64,000 nt of DNA from Prostheceraeus crozeri (GCA_907163375.1 CAJQUW010003624.1:78856-142855), one strand, 5' to 3'; shown: positions 44,162-52,622, counted from the stretch's first letter. The notes: generated from the sequence alone by a model not told the origin. Made by a program: numbers and translations.

Positions 44162-44850
44162 GTTCTTATTCTCGCATGATTGTTATTCCTCAGGATGAAT
44201 ATGTACAATTGACTGCCATGCAGCAAGTAAAGCAACCTCTTGCAAATCAAATGTATAGGAAAGAAATAGATTATCAGCAAAATGTTCACATCAAAGATCC
44301 ACATCGTGCTGTATTATTACAATCGGAAACTGTTGAGCAATTGAAAAACTTGAAGAATAAGATGCGTGACTCTGTATCGACTGCTACACCTTTAGCATCT
44401 CGCGCACATGCCATATCTCTTTTCAACAGTATTGAACCCCATCTCAATGTAAATGATAGAGGAGAAATCATTACAGATGAAAATAAAGTGATTGATGCTT
44501 CACGTTATGAAGACTTGATTCAGTATGCGACACGTAGAAAGCGCCGTCAGGGCTATGTTCCACCTGGTTGGTCATACTTTCTTAAACTATTGAAAAAGCA
44601 TAATGTGCCAAAATTTGCTTTAAATAATGAGACATTGAAAGAACTTGATTCAACAGTGGCTACTACTCCAATGCTTCAGGCGATGAAAATGCCAACAAAT
44701 TGGTTTAAGACGTCACCTGCTACATCCCCTCCCACACTCACTAAGCAAACAAGAGGAAGAACTCGGCGTAGATCTACATCATCACTAAAACTGGTAAAAG
44801 GAAAACGTAAAACAGCTCCTCCTAGGAAATACATGTTCTCAGACTATTAA
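44158..44850 (+). CDS. Conserved-type Polinton protein of unknown function
   Basis: 230 residues, with start overlapping the ATPase stop (ATGA), so translation of the two is probably linked. The N-terminus MIVIPQDEYVQL and a helical, charged middle with YEDLIQYATRRKRR are followed by a Ser/Thr/Arg-rich tail. Proteins opening with a V-I-P-x-E-Y-x-x-L segment next to the ATPase are frequent in Polintons, but I know no proven function. It may be a minor virion protein. Confidence 0.55.
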   Translation: MSSYSRMIVIPQDEYVQLTAMQQVKQPLANQMYRKEIDYQQNVHIKDPHRAVLLQSETVEQLKNLKNKMRDSVSTATPLASRAHAISLFNSIEPHLNVNDRGEIITDENKVIDASRYEDLIQYATRRKRRQGYVPPGWSYFLKLLKKHNVPKFALNNETLKELDSTVATTPMLQAMKMPTNWFKTSPATSPPTLTKQTRGRTRRRSTSSLKLVKGKRKTAPPRKYMFSDY

Positions 44851-44851
44851 T

Positions 44852-45067
44852 ATGAAGCAGATGTGTTGCTTGCCATGTAATGAGCCGCCAGAGGTGAATG
44901 TCGTTGTCACTTGCACTTGCTGCGCCAGCTCTCATAATGAAACCCCTAAGCAATGTGAACACGATCGCAAAACCGCTAAAGCTAAATGCTGCAGTTGTTG
45001 TAAATGTAGAAAGGCAAGAAAGAAAAAAGATGAGAAGGAGGAAAAAGAGTCAGCCGTCATCGACTGA
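44852..45067 (+). CDS. Small cysteine-rich protein of the Polinton
   Basis: 71 residues with many Cys (MCCLPCNEPP, VTCTCCASSH, AKCCSCCKCRKA) and a Lys/Glu tail. It starts one base after the preceding stop and overlaps the integrase start in another frame. A metal-binding peptide is plausible; it could also be a chance frame over the integrase 5' region. Confidence 0.35.
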   Translation: MKQMCCLPCNEPPEVNVVVTCTCCASSHNETPKQCEHDRKTAKAKCCSCCKCRKARKKKDEKEEKESAVID

Positions 45068-46118
45068 ACGTTTGAAGTCAATCTATTATGATGTAAAACA
45101 TCCGGCAGGATTTGCATCTATCAAGAAATTATCAAAAGCGAGTGGTCTTCCACAATCACAAGTGAAACGATGGTTAAAGGGTCAGGCTACCTATACACTC
45201 CACAAACAAGCGAAAAAGAAGTACCGCACCCGCCATTATATTGTTCATGACATCGATGAACAGTGGCAAGCAGATTTGTGCGATGTTGCCTCCATTTCAA
45301 AACATAACTCGGGCAATAATTTTATTTTAACCGTCATTGATATTTTCTCGCGTTATGCGTGGGCTCAACCTTTAAAAACTAAAGAAGGGAAAGGAGTAGC
45401 AAAAGCATTCCAAACAATTTTTCGAGAAGGTCGCATTCCAAAAAGAATTCAGAGTGATCAAGGAAAAGAGTTTGAAAATCAGCATGTGACAAGATTATTT
45501 GAGAGGCATGACATTGAGTTGTTTAGTGTAAAGAGCGCTTATAAAGCTGCACTCGTTGAACGTTTTAATCGCACATTAAAAAATCGCTTGTGGCGACATT
45601 TTACTGCCAACTTGACACAAAATTGGACAAAGGTTCTACAAGATACACTCCATGCCTACAATCACTCTATCCATCGTTCTATTGGACTCAGACCAGTAGA
45701 TGTAAATGCTGACAATGTAGATAAAGTGCGCGAATCATTCCAACGTAAACGCACTCATGTGAAAAGTGATGTGAAAATTGGCGATAAAGTTCGTATCTCA
45801 AAAGTGAAAAGTGTTTTTGCTAAAGGGTACCTTCCGAATTGGACAGAGGAGGTATTTACAGTATCAAGGATTAATCAAAAAGACTCTCCGACCACCTACA
45901 AGTTGAAAGATTACGATAATGAAGAAATTGAGGGTAGCTTTTACCGCGATGAGATTGAGGTAGTCACTGAAAGTGAAACATATTTGGTAGAGAAAATCAT
46001 TCGATGTAAAAAACGGCAAGGTGAAGAATGGTGTCTTGTTAAATGGACTGGTTATCCTTCAAGTATGAACTCTTGGATGCGTCGTGCCGACATCTTTCAT
46101 CTAAGTGATCGACAGTGA
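45030..46118 (+). CDS. Polinton integrase with C-terminal chromodomain
   Basis: 362 residues from the ATG at 45030 (MRRRKK). An N-terminal helix-turn-helix-like part (FASIKKLSKASGLPQSQV) precedes the RNase-H-fold core with Asp in WQADLCDV, Asp in RIQSDQGKEF and Glu in ALVERFNRTLKNR. An SH3-like part (VKIGDKVRISKVK) and a chromodomain (YLVEKIIRCK, then WCLVKWTGYPSSMNSW) follow. Such enzymes insert Polinton DNA into the host genome; the chromodomain may steer it to modified histones. Confidence 0.93.
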   Translation: MRRRKKSQPSSTERLKSIYYDVKHPAGFASIKKLSKASGLPQSQVKRWLKGQATYTLHKQAKKKYRTRHYIVHDIDEQWQADLCDVASISKHNSGNNFILTVIDIFSRYAWAQPLKTKEGKGVAKAFQTIFREGRIPKRIQSDQGKEFENQHVTRLFERHDIELFSVKSAYKAALVERFNRTLKNRLWRHFTANLTQNWTKVLQDTLHAYNHSIHRSIGLRPVDVNADNVDKVRESFQRKRTHVKSDVKIGDKVRISKVKSVFAKGYLPNWTEEVFTVSRINQKDSPTTYKLKDYDNEEIEGSFYRDEIEVVTESETYLVEKIIRCKKRQGEEWCLVKWTGYPSSMNSWMRRADIFHLSDRQ

Positions 46119-46119
46119 T

Positions 46120-46133
46120 TCATGCAAAGTTGT
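46120..46133 (+). promoter_or_regulatory. ATGCAAA motif before the basic core-like gene
   Basis: TCATGCAAAGTTG, 38 bp before the ATG at 46160. The longer form ATGCAAAGTTG also occurs at 49636. Confidence 0.55.
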
Positions 46134-46159
46134 AACTAACAATGTTTAGGGTTTGAGCT

Positions 46160-46615
46160 ATGAATCCAACTGCCTCATTTTATTCACGACCCTCCTATGT
46201 AAGTGGCGGAGGACAAATTTACATCGGTGCTCGCCGCCAACGTGGAGGAAGCATACTTGGTGCACTGAAATCTGTTGTAGCACCTCTCATATCCAATGTC
46301 GGTAGATCTTTAAAACGAAATGTTTTAAGTAATGCCGTTGGCTTTGCTGGTGATGTTGCTAGTGATCTTTCCAGAGGTAGAAGTTTTAAGAGCAGTTTGT
46401 TGAATCGTGGGAAGGAACGCGGTTTAAAAACATTGAAGCAGACCATTGCTGGTGTTACTCAAGGAAAGAAATCACCTAAACGAATGAGAAAAGGAAGGAG
46501 GAAACATCGCGGAGCTGGTAAGGTGCGATCTTCAGTCAAAAGGCATTCACGCAAACGTCGCAGAGGCTCTAATCATTCATCAGGCGCTAAACGACGACGC
46601 TGCTATAACTTCTAA
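46160..46615 (+). CDS. Basic core-like protein of the Polinton
   Basis: 151 residues. The glycine-rich N-terminus (YVSGGGQIYIGARRQRGG), a segment LGALKSVVAPLI and GRSLKRNVLSNAVGFAGDVA, and a long Arg/Lys-rich end (SPKRMRKGRRKHRG, RKRRRG) fit a DNA-condensing or capsid-inner protein comparable in style to adenovirus core and pVI/pX proteins. It stands directly before the capsid gene. Confidence 0.6.
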   Translation: MNPTASFYSRPSYVSGGGQIYIGARRQRGGSILGALKSVVAPLISNVGRSLKRNVLSNAVGFAGDVASDLSRGRSFKSSLLNRGKERGLKTLKQTIAGVTQGKKSPKRMRKGRRKHRGAGKVRSSVKRHSRKRRRGSNHSSGAKRRRCYNF

Positions 46616-46617
46616 TC

Positions 46618-47895
46618 ATGGAGTGTAAAACTTCCGGTTTTTGTTTGTTCGATCAACAAGCCATACAGACAGATATTCTTAGTTCAAGTATTGTAGATTA
46701 TCATCCTCGAACAGCTGAGAATGCTGGCCCCATTGAATTTGTTATTCCTGGTGGTAGTGATGACTACATAGATTTGAGTTATGCGATGCTTGATTTGAGG
46801 TTTAGAATTCAGCAAGCAGATGGAACTGCTATTGACGATGCACATAAAGTTGGACTGAACAATTTACCATTGACTACATTACTTCGCGATGTTTCTCTAA
46901 CGATTGGAGAGCAGCAGGTGGAAGGTGGTCAAAGCGATTATCCCTATAAATCATATTTCAATCATGTATCACAGTTTCATCCAGCAGCACAAAAAAGTCA
47001 TATGGAAGCCATGGGATGGTACAGAGATGAAGCAGGAAAATTTGATGTTGAAACAAACAGTGGCTTTGTAAAGCGATCTGCTATGATTAAAGATAGTAGA
47101 GTATGTCAGCTATATGGTCCGCTGAATTTAGACTTCTTTAGACAGTCAAAGTTTTTACTCTGTAATACCAGCATGCGACTCAAGCTGACATTGAATAAGC
47201 CTGAATTTGCGCTGAATGCATTTGCTAAAGTTGACAATTTTAGAATTCATGTGGAAGATATTGCACTTTACATTCGTCGAGTAGTACCGAATCCAAGTGT
47301 CATTAGAGGGCATGCTGAAGGTCTTAACCGCCAAAATGCCATTTACCCCGTTCAGCATACAAAGCTTCTCACCTTTACAATTCCGAAAGATCAAAAGAGT
47401 TTCATGAAAGATGGCCTCTTTCCATCGGAAGCACCGAAGCTCCTCATGGTGGCAATGGTTGAAAATGATGCATTTAATGGTAATATAAAGAAGAATCCTT
47501 TCAATTTTAAACACAATCAGTTAAGTGAAATTGCTTTACGTGTTAATGGTGTGAGTCATCCTGGCCCACCCTACAAACCAGATTTTGCTTCGGATCAATT
47601 TATGCGCAGTTATGTTGATTTTATGGATGTCTTTGGCTTTTACAATACGGATGATACCAACGGACTGACTATGAAAGAATTTAAGAGTGGATATACTATT
47701 TATGCATTTGATTTGACTGCTGACAGCGATATTAGTGCACCCTATCGTCAAGCGAACGTGCCTCATAATATTCGTTTGGATTTGACGTTCAAAAGAACAC
47801 TACCTGAGACGATCAATGTATTAATTTATGCAGTCTTCGATTCAAATATTGAAATTACAAAGTATCGTGACGTGATTCTTCAGTATAATCGTTAA
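46618..47895 (+). CDS. Major capsid protein (PY type) of the Polinton
   Basis: 425 residues. The text GPIEFVIPGGSDDYIDLSYAML, VGLNNLPLTTLLRDVSLTIG and SDYPYKSYFNHVSQF near the N-terminus is the signature of the Polinton PY/hexon-like family, predicted to form the double jelly-roll of the capsid. The start is two bases after the preceding stop. The stop shares a base with the protease start, so these genes form a tight late cassette. Confidence 0.85.
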   Translation: MECKTSGFCLFDQQAIQTDILSSSIVDYHPRTAENAGPIEFVIPGGSDDYIDLSYAMLDLRFRIQQADGTAIDDAHKVGLNNLPLTTLLRDVSLTIGEQQVEGGQSDYPYKSYFNHVSQFHPAAQKSHMEAMGWYRDEAGKFDVETNSGFVKRSAMIKDSRVCQLYGPLNLDFFRQSKFLLCNTSMRLKLTLNKPEFALNAFAKVDNFRIHVEDIALYIRRVVPNPSVIRGHAEGLNRQNAIYPVQHTKLLTFTIPKDQKSFMKDGLFPSEAPKLLMVAMVENDAFNGNIKKNPFNFKHNQLSEIALRVNGVSHPGPPYKPDFASDQFMRSYVDFMDVFGFYNTDDTNGLTMKEFKSGYTIYAFDLTADSDISAPYRQANVPHNIRLDLTFKRTLPETINVLIYAVFDSNIEITKYRDVILQYNR

Positions 47896-48356
47896 TGAGT
47901 TGGTTGACTGCTGACGATATTAAGACTAAAGTGCAGCGTAATGCAGACGAAGCGACGTTGAAAGCTTTCGATAATGTCTATTCACTCGATACCTTACCAC
48001 CTGCAGTAAATCACTATCCCATCTTTATTGTGCTAAACACTCATTCACAGAATTTAGGCGGTGAGCATTGGAAAGCGATCTTTATTGGAGAAGACCGACG
48101 TGGTGAACTATTTGACTCTCTTGCTCAACCTCCAAATATACCAACACAGCAGTGGTTGAGAAAACATACGCGTCAATATCAGCGAAATGAACGCATACTA
48201 CAACATCCACTTTCATCAACGTGTGGTGCTTTTGTACTGTACTTCATCTTAAAACGTTTACATGTATCTCGATTTGCATCTGTTATTCAAAACTTTTCAT
48301 GTAATCCATCCTCTAATGAAAAAATGATTTGTAAGTTCTATCATGATTTGAAATAA
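47895..48356 (+). CDS. Adenain-like cysteine protease of the Polinton
   Basis: 153 residues. His in GGEHWKAIFIG, Asp in RGELFDSLAQPP and Cys in STCGAFVLYFILKRL make the His-Asp-Cys set of Ulp1/adenain proteases (C5/C48 folds). In adenoviruses and Polintons this enzyme matures virion proteins. Here it begins on the capsid stop codon. Confidence 0.85.
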   Translation: MSWLTADDIKTKVQRNADEATLKAFDNVYSLDTLPPAVNHYPIFIVLNTHSQNLGGEHWKAIFIGEDRRGELFDSLAQPPNIPTQQWLRKHTRQYQRNERILQHPLSSTCGAFVLYFILKRLHVSRFASVIQNFSCNPSSNEKMICKFYHDLK

Positions 48357-48382
48357 AAACATCATGTTGGAAAAATTGTTTT

Positions 48383-48928
48383 TTATTTTACAATCCGCTG
48401 GGTACGTACATACTCAATGAGATAGTCTAGGATCATATTTGCTTGTTCATGAGATTTTAGTCCAGTAATGATCACTTTACTATTATGAAAGATTGCCACA
48501 TGCACAGGCAACCAACAACTAATGAGAGCTGCAGGAAAAAGTTCGGGTTCATAACACAAACTGTAACTGCTGGTACGAATCTTCAAAAATGATAGACTGT
48601 CACTCAATTGAGTAGAGATCACCATATTGTCCACAGTCAGATTCGACATCACACACCTCTCCCTCTTCCATATCCGACGTAGTAGTCTCTGTAGCTCTAA
48701 GCGCATTGACTGCGCCGATGAATGAGAAAGGGCGCCGAGAATCTGTACAGTCCCATTTGGGAAGAGTTGAAGATTCCGTGAATTGTTCATCTTCACCACT
48801 AACATTTGAGGACGGCCCGGGTAATACTTGCTGTTTGGAAGCTGTTGGCGTAATGTTGTGAGATCGATTTTGGTGTAGAGTCTGAAGCGACGGAGAATGT
48901 TGACGATGGTGTAGCGATGGCGCTTCAT
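48383..48928 (-). CDS. TATA-binding-protein-like protein of the Polinton
   Basis: 181 residues from ATG 48928, the size of a TBP core. Two tandem repeats are visible. Repeat 1 (about 5-85): IVNILRRF, KIDLTTLRQQLPNSKYYPGR, QLFPNGTVQILGA. Repeat 2 (about 94-178): VSNLTVDNMVIS, LCYEPELFPAALI, VAIFHNSKVIITGLKSHEQA. These match the TBP pattern (NIV...LDL...Y.PxRF, F.SGK.V.TGA; SYEPELFPGL, IFVSGKVVLTGAK). TBP bends promoter DNA and nucleates transcription complexes; a mobile copy suggests the element directs its own transcription. The gene lies beside two PC4-like genes and overlaps one of them in another frame. Confidence 0.85.
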   Translation of the reverse strand: MKRHRYTIVNILRRFRLYTKIDLTTLRQQLPNSKYYPGRPQMLVVKMNNSRNLQLFPNGTVQILGALSHSSAQSMRLELQRLLRRIWKRERCVMSNLTVDNMVISTQLSDSLSFLKIRTSSYSLCYEPELFPAALISCWLPVHVAIFHNSKVIITGLKSHEQANMILDYLIEYVRTQRIVK

Positions 48929-49250
48929 GATGAAAAAATGAGTAAATTGAGCGATGTACCTTCCTTTTATACTTTTCCCAACTACCTTGATGAAATGTGA
49001 AGTTAGTATGAAGTTGGGAATGATAGAGTTGAATTCGCCGATTGTTGACGCGCAGCCAGATGCGATTTCCAATACGTGAATGTCTTTTCATATAGAAGTA
49101 TTTCAAGTCCTTCATGATATGATGTAGAGATTGAAAATGACGATAAGATAAAACAAACTCTCTTCTCACATTTCCAGTTGAATCTTTGAAATAGACGTTT
49201 CGATCATGATCCGTTTCAATACGTTGTAGGGAATCTAATTTCCAACTCAT
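48600..49250 (-). CDS. PC4-like protein A of the Polinton, with long acidic tail
   Basis: The first 105 residues (WKLDSLQRIETDHDRNVYF, REFVLSYRHFQSLHHIMKDL, then RIWLRVNNRRIQLYHSQLH and WEKYKRKVHRSIYSF) are a clear paralogue of the neighbouring protein at 49273-49629. The first half resembles transcription coactivator PC4 (p15), with the strand-strand-L-S-x-x-x-F-x-x-L helix layout. The remaining 110 residues are low-complexity and end in a Glu/Asp-rich stretch (DMEEGEVCDVESDCG). This tail lies over the TBP-like gene in a different frame and may or may not be translated. Confidence 0.55.
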   Translation of the reverse strand: MSWKLDSLQRIETDHDRNVYFKDSTGNVRREFVLSYRHFQSLHHIMKDLKYFYMKRHSRIGNRIWLRVNNRRIQLYHSQLHTNFTFHQGSWEKYKRKVHRSIYSFFHHEAPSLHHRQHSPSLQTLHQNRSHNITPTASKQQVLPGPSSNVSGEDEQFTESSTLPKWDCTDSRRPFSFIGAVNALRATETTTSDMEEGEVCDVESDCGQYGDLYSIE

Positions 49251-49272
49251 GGTGCGTGGTAATCATATCTGA

Positions 49273-49629
49273 TTAAGATTTGCATAGTAGGGCGATGAAC
49301 TCACGACGAATAAATGTCATGATGGAGCGATGTATGTATCTTCTATACTTCTCCCAATTGTATTTGCGAAATGAGAAACAGTTTGCGGAATGAGAATGGT
49401 AGATTTGAATTTCATTTCTGTAATGTTGAAGCCAAACTTGATCACCCAAGGAGATGAATCTTAATGTTTCAAAATATTCCAAATCCCTCATGATATCATT
49501 GAGGTTGACAAATTGTCGCCATGTTAATGTAATTCCTCTTGATGTATGACCATGAGAATTTTTGAAATGTACGTTTCCATCACGATCAACTCTGATATAT
49601 TGTAGAGAGTCCAAAATCCAAGTCTTCAT
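49273..49629 (-). CDS. PC4-like protein B of the Polinton
   Basis: 118 residues from the ATG at 49629 (MKTWILDSLQYIRVDRDG). The segment GITLTWRQFVNLNDIMRDLE matches the PC4-type G-I-x-L-x-x-x-Q-x-x-x-L end. The C-terminal half (LGDQVWLQHYRNEIQIYHSH, WEKYRRYIHRSIMTF) is shared with protein A, so the two arose by tandem duplication. PC4 binds single-stranded DNA and stimulates activated transcription. The gene diverges from the + strand gene at 49665, with only 35 bp between the start codons. Confidence 0.55.
   Translation of the reverse strand: MKTWILDSLQYIRVDRDGNVHFKNSHGHTSRGITLTWRQFVNLNDIMRDLEYFETLRFISLGDQVWLQHYRNEIQIYHSHSANCFSFRKYNWEKYRRYIHRSIMTFIRREFIALLCKS
49274..49286 (-). promoter_or_regulatory. 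ATGCAAA motif before PC4-like gene A
   Basis: On the minus strand it reads CTATGCAAATC, 35 bp before the ATG at 49250. It lies within the last codons of PC4-like gene B. Confidence 0.5.
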
Positions 49630-49633
49630 GATG

Positions 49634-49646
49634 TTATGCAAAGTTG
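49634..49646 (+). promoter_or_regulatory. ATGCAAA motif in a divergent 35-bp promoter
   Basis: TTATGCAAAGTTG, 29 bp before the + strand ATG at 49665 and just upstream of the minus-strand ATG at 49629. It may serve both genes. Confidence 0.55.
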
Positions 49647-49664
49647 CAGATTAGCAATATAAAA

Positions 49665-51062
49665 ATGTCGTTTTATCATATTTTGCTTAGCAATGCGGCT
49701 ACAAAGAGATTTACTAGCAATCGAGCCGCACTCTTTTCTACTCCCATTGATCATGCACAACAGCTAAATGGAAATTGGGAAGTGGGTGTCACTCAACTTG
49801 TTTATAGCAACTGTGTCTATACTTTTGATCATGAGGTGATGACTATTAATATGAGGCGTACAGCTGCTTATCAATGTGAAAAGGGGTGCCGAGTATACAT
49901 TCCACAGTGGCCAAAGAAAGATCTCTTATCATGTAAAAAGTTTATATATGATTTCTTGAATAAAGCGTGTAAACATATTGTCCAATTTACTCCGCACAAT
50001 GATGATTATAATTATGTACATCATGTAGTTGAGAAAGATTGGATTGTTGGTTTAAGTCCAAGTTTAAGAAATGATTTAGGCTACCTCGCTAGCGCCTTAA
50101 CAAGCTATGATAATTTTAACGTTAATTACCACATAAGTGGTCATAAACAGTTAATATATCGAGAGGAAGCTTATTATGTAGATCTTATTCCAAGAAATGA
50201 GAAGACGTTGGTGAAGAAGATTGTGATTAAGGCAAGAAAGACAAACATGACTCCTGAAACATTATTGAAGAAATTTAATTATCTCCTTCGAGTTGATGAC
50301 AAACAAGTGGCAACATTGACTTATATTAAATCATCTAATCATATTGCAATAAGCAAATTAAATGATGATGATCTAGTATTAGTTTGTTCAAAAGATTTTC
50401 ATCAGTTCTTGCGACATCATTCTGCAGCTGTTCATGGAAAATTTAATATGCAACATTTACCATGTGAAAGGTCAAATCAATTTGATACAGAATGGACCGT
50501 ATCTTTATACAGAAAGTGTGTAGAGCCTTTCGGTGGTATCTTACATGAAACAAGAGTGTTGATGCCTCGCATCATTACTTCAGTTAAATTGGTTGTAGAT
50601 TATTTAAATGAAGTGATTAATGAGCAACATATTTCATTTTCTGAAAAAGAAGGTACTTTGTCTCTCACTATAAGTGGAAAAGGTATTGAACTAATTATGG
50701 ATAAAACTCTAATGGACATTTTGGGTTTTGACCAAAATATCTTTAAAAGTGGTACTGTAACCAAAGCTAGCGCAGACATGTCGCTATCGCGTCGTATTAA
50801 CTATTTTCAGATATATTCCAATATTGGTGAAGATGTACGTGTGGGAGATGTTGAAGCTCCATTGCTAGCAATGATACCATACCAGCCAAAGAGCTGCAGT
50901 ATTTTATCTGAGCATACTTTCAAGAAAGTGCATTATACAAAGCTGAAATCAAACTACATCCCACAAATTGATATTGCCATTTATGACGATGCTGGTGCGT
51001 TGATTCCTTTTCATAAAGATGCTGTGACAAGTATCACACTCCATTTCCGAATGAAGAGTTAA
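49665..51062 (+). CDS. Probable virion-surface protein A of the Polinton
   Basis: 465 residues from the ATG at 49665 (MSFYHILLSNAATKRF). The N-terminal pattern LLSNAATKRFTSNRAALFST, then LNGNWEVGVTQLVYSN, is shared with the next gene (LPSNASMNKFPKNKPSDY, LEGEWEVGVSSICYD). Proteins with this W-E-V-G-x-x-x-x-x-Y opening are widespread in Polintons and are thought to be minor structural components (penton- or fibre-like), though I cannot prove which. Confidence 0.55.
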   Translation: MSFYHILLSNAATKRFTSNRAALFSTPIDHAQQLNGNWEVGVTQLVYSNCVYTFDHEVMTINMRRTAAYQCEKGCRVYIPQWPKKDLLSCKKFIYDFLNKACKHIVQFTPHNDDYNYVHHVVEKDWIVGLSPSLRNDLGYLASALTSYDNFNVNYHISGHKQLIYREEAYYVDLIPRNEKTLVKKIVIKARKTNMTPETLLKKFNYLLRVDDKQVATLTYIKSSNHIAISKLNDDDLVLVCSKDFHQFLRHHSAAVHGKFNMQHLPCERSNQFDTEWTVSLYRKCVEPFGGILHETRVLMPRIITSVKLVVDYLNEVINEQHISFSEKEGTLSLTISGKGIELIMDKTLMDILGFDQNIFKSGTVTKASADMSLSRRINYFQIYSNIGEDVRVGDVEAPLLAMIPYQPKSCSILSEHTFKKVHYTKLKSNYIPQIDIAIYDDAGALIPFHKDAVTSITLHFRMKS

Positions 51063-51070
51063 TGCAAACG
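51062..51070 (+). promoter_or_regulatory. ATGCAAA motif before surface protein B
   Basis: TAATGCAAACG overlaps the preceding stop codon and stands 40 bp before the ATG at 51102. Confidence 0.5.
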
Positions 51071-51071
51071 T

Positions 51072-52622
51072 ATGCTAATATATTTTTCCAATGTGAATAA
51101 TATGGAAAGTGAAAATAAGGACTCGTTTCTAATCTACTTGCCCAGTAATGCTTCTATGAATAAATTTCCCAAAAATAAACCATCAGACTATCGAGTAGAA
51201 TTAAATCGCCCACTGCATTTAGAAGGTGAATGGGAGGTTGGCGTTTCTAGTATTTGCTATGATAGCAATATTCAGAATGTGAATGATTTGGAAGAAATGA
51301 TATTGACTCCTCGCACCCATGATGGAATAACGATGAATAATGCATTTCAGTTCCCATACAATTTAACATCAGATGGAAAGTGGAACTATGAATGGATTCA
51401 GATAAAATCAGATTCTTATGAGCCATTTGGGAATGAGAAAATTATTAAGGCATTCAACAGTGGTAATACTTCCATCATGAAGAATAAAAATCAGAAAGCT
51501 TATGAGTTTACTATCTATCATTGGAGTGGGAGACAGTTCCTCCGCTTTCATTCTTTTACTAAAGGTCTTACGCTGAGGTTGGATAGTGAATTCTATCCAC
51601 ATCTTGGTTTTGGTCATGGACTACATCTAACGTCAATTGCTACTGCAAATGTTAGAAAAGTTTATTCAAATCGAATCAACAAATTTCATTATAGATTTAA
51701 AATATTTGATGAAGATGTTGTAGAATGCGAAGAACGCATCATTTTGAAAAAGCGTGGTGTTCAACCTTTATCACTTATTGAGTTAGTAAAACGATGGAAT
51801 GAGACTGTGGGTAAGAAGTATGGAGAGAAAATTATGGCGGACAAAAATAAGTTGGTTATTCAGAAATATAATGACAAACTTACAGTTTATTTCTCTCCAA
51901 CCTTGCGTCATTTTGTAAGACATTATACACCTATTATTGGAAGCGGTGTGGTGTATGCTTCTCATGAATATCACACTAAAGCTGATTCAGTTAATGATGA
52001 ATGGTGGGTGGACATCTATGGCGATCGCATCAAGAAAATTTACCAGTCTTATGAAGAATCTAAAGTTGCTATCAATATAATGCCGCGTCTATATCATACA
52101 GTTGAAAGCTTCATTCATGTAGTAAATCCTTATATACAACAGAAGTTGAAGCATGTGATGAAAAGTAAATATGATGTAAAGACACACCACATTTCGTTTT
52201 CAATTGAAAATCAACGCGTTGTTCTGAAACTGGGTGATGACATTCAATGTCAATTGAGTAAAAATTTGAAAAAACTCTTTGGTTTTTCAATGCTACAAAC
52301 TGTGTTTGCTGCTGCGCATACGATTGGTATAGAAACACCAATGACACTTGATAAACATGAACAGCACCTTTACATTCAAAGTGATTTGATTCTACCTATT
52401 TCTGTTGGTGAGAAAAAAGAATACATTTTACGTGATTTCATTCATGATAAAGACGCTTCATATGGAATAGTCGAGAAGATGTTTGAATCTATTTTCTATC
52501 ATCCCGTCGTCAAACAAACTATACCCTCTATTGCTATCAAAATTACCAATGGTTTACAAGAGTGCATCCATGTGAAAGATACTAAATCCCTCATAACGTT
52601 AGTGTTTCGGAAAACAAAGTGA
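51072..52622 (+). CDS. Probable virion-surface protein B of the Polinton
   Basis: 516 residues from 51072, or 506 from the ATG at 51102 (MESENKDSF), which I favour because of the motif spacing. It is a tandem paralogue of protein A: the same opening, and a comparable C-terminal region (LGDDIQCQLSKNLKKLFGF versus IMDKTLMDILGF). It contains several repeated strand-rich modules of about 150 residues. A structural role is inferred from position and relatives. Confidence 0.55.
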   Translation: MLIYFSNVNNMESENKDSFLIYLPSNASMNKFPKNKPSDYRVELNRPLHLEGEWEVGVSSICYDSNIQNVNDLEEMILTPRTHDGITMNNAFQFPYNLTSDGKWNYEWIQIKSDSYEPFGNEKIIKAFNSGNTSIMKNKNQKAYEFTIYHWSGRQFLRFHSFTKGLTLRLDSEFYPHLGFGHGLHLTSIATANVRKVYSNRINKFHYRFKIFDEDVVECEERIILKKRGVQPLSLIELVKRWNETVGKKYGEKIMADKNKLVIQKYNDKLTVYFSPTLRHFVRHYTPIIGSGVVYASHEYHTKADSVNDEWWVDIYGDRIKKIYQSYEESKVAINIMPRLYHTVESFIHVVNPYIQQKLKHVMKSKYDVKTHHISFSIENQRVVLKLGDDIQCQLSKNLKKLFGFSMLQTVFAAAHTIGIETPMTLDKHEQHLYIQSDLILPISVGEKKEYILRDFIHDKDASYGIVEKMFESIFYHPVVKQTIPSIAIKITNGLQECIHVKDTKSLITLVFRKTK

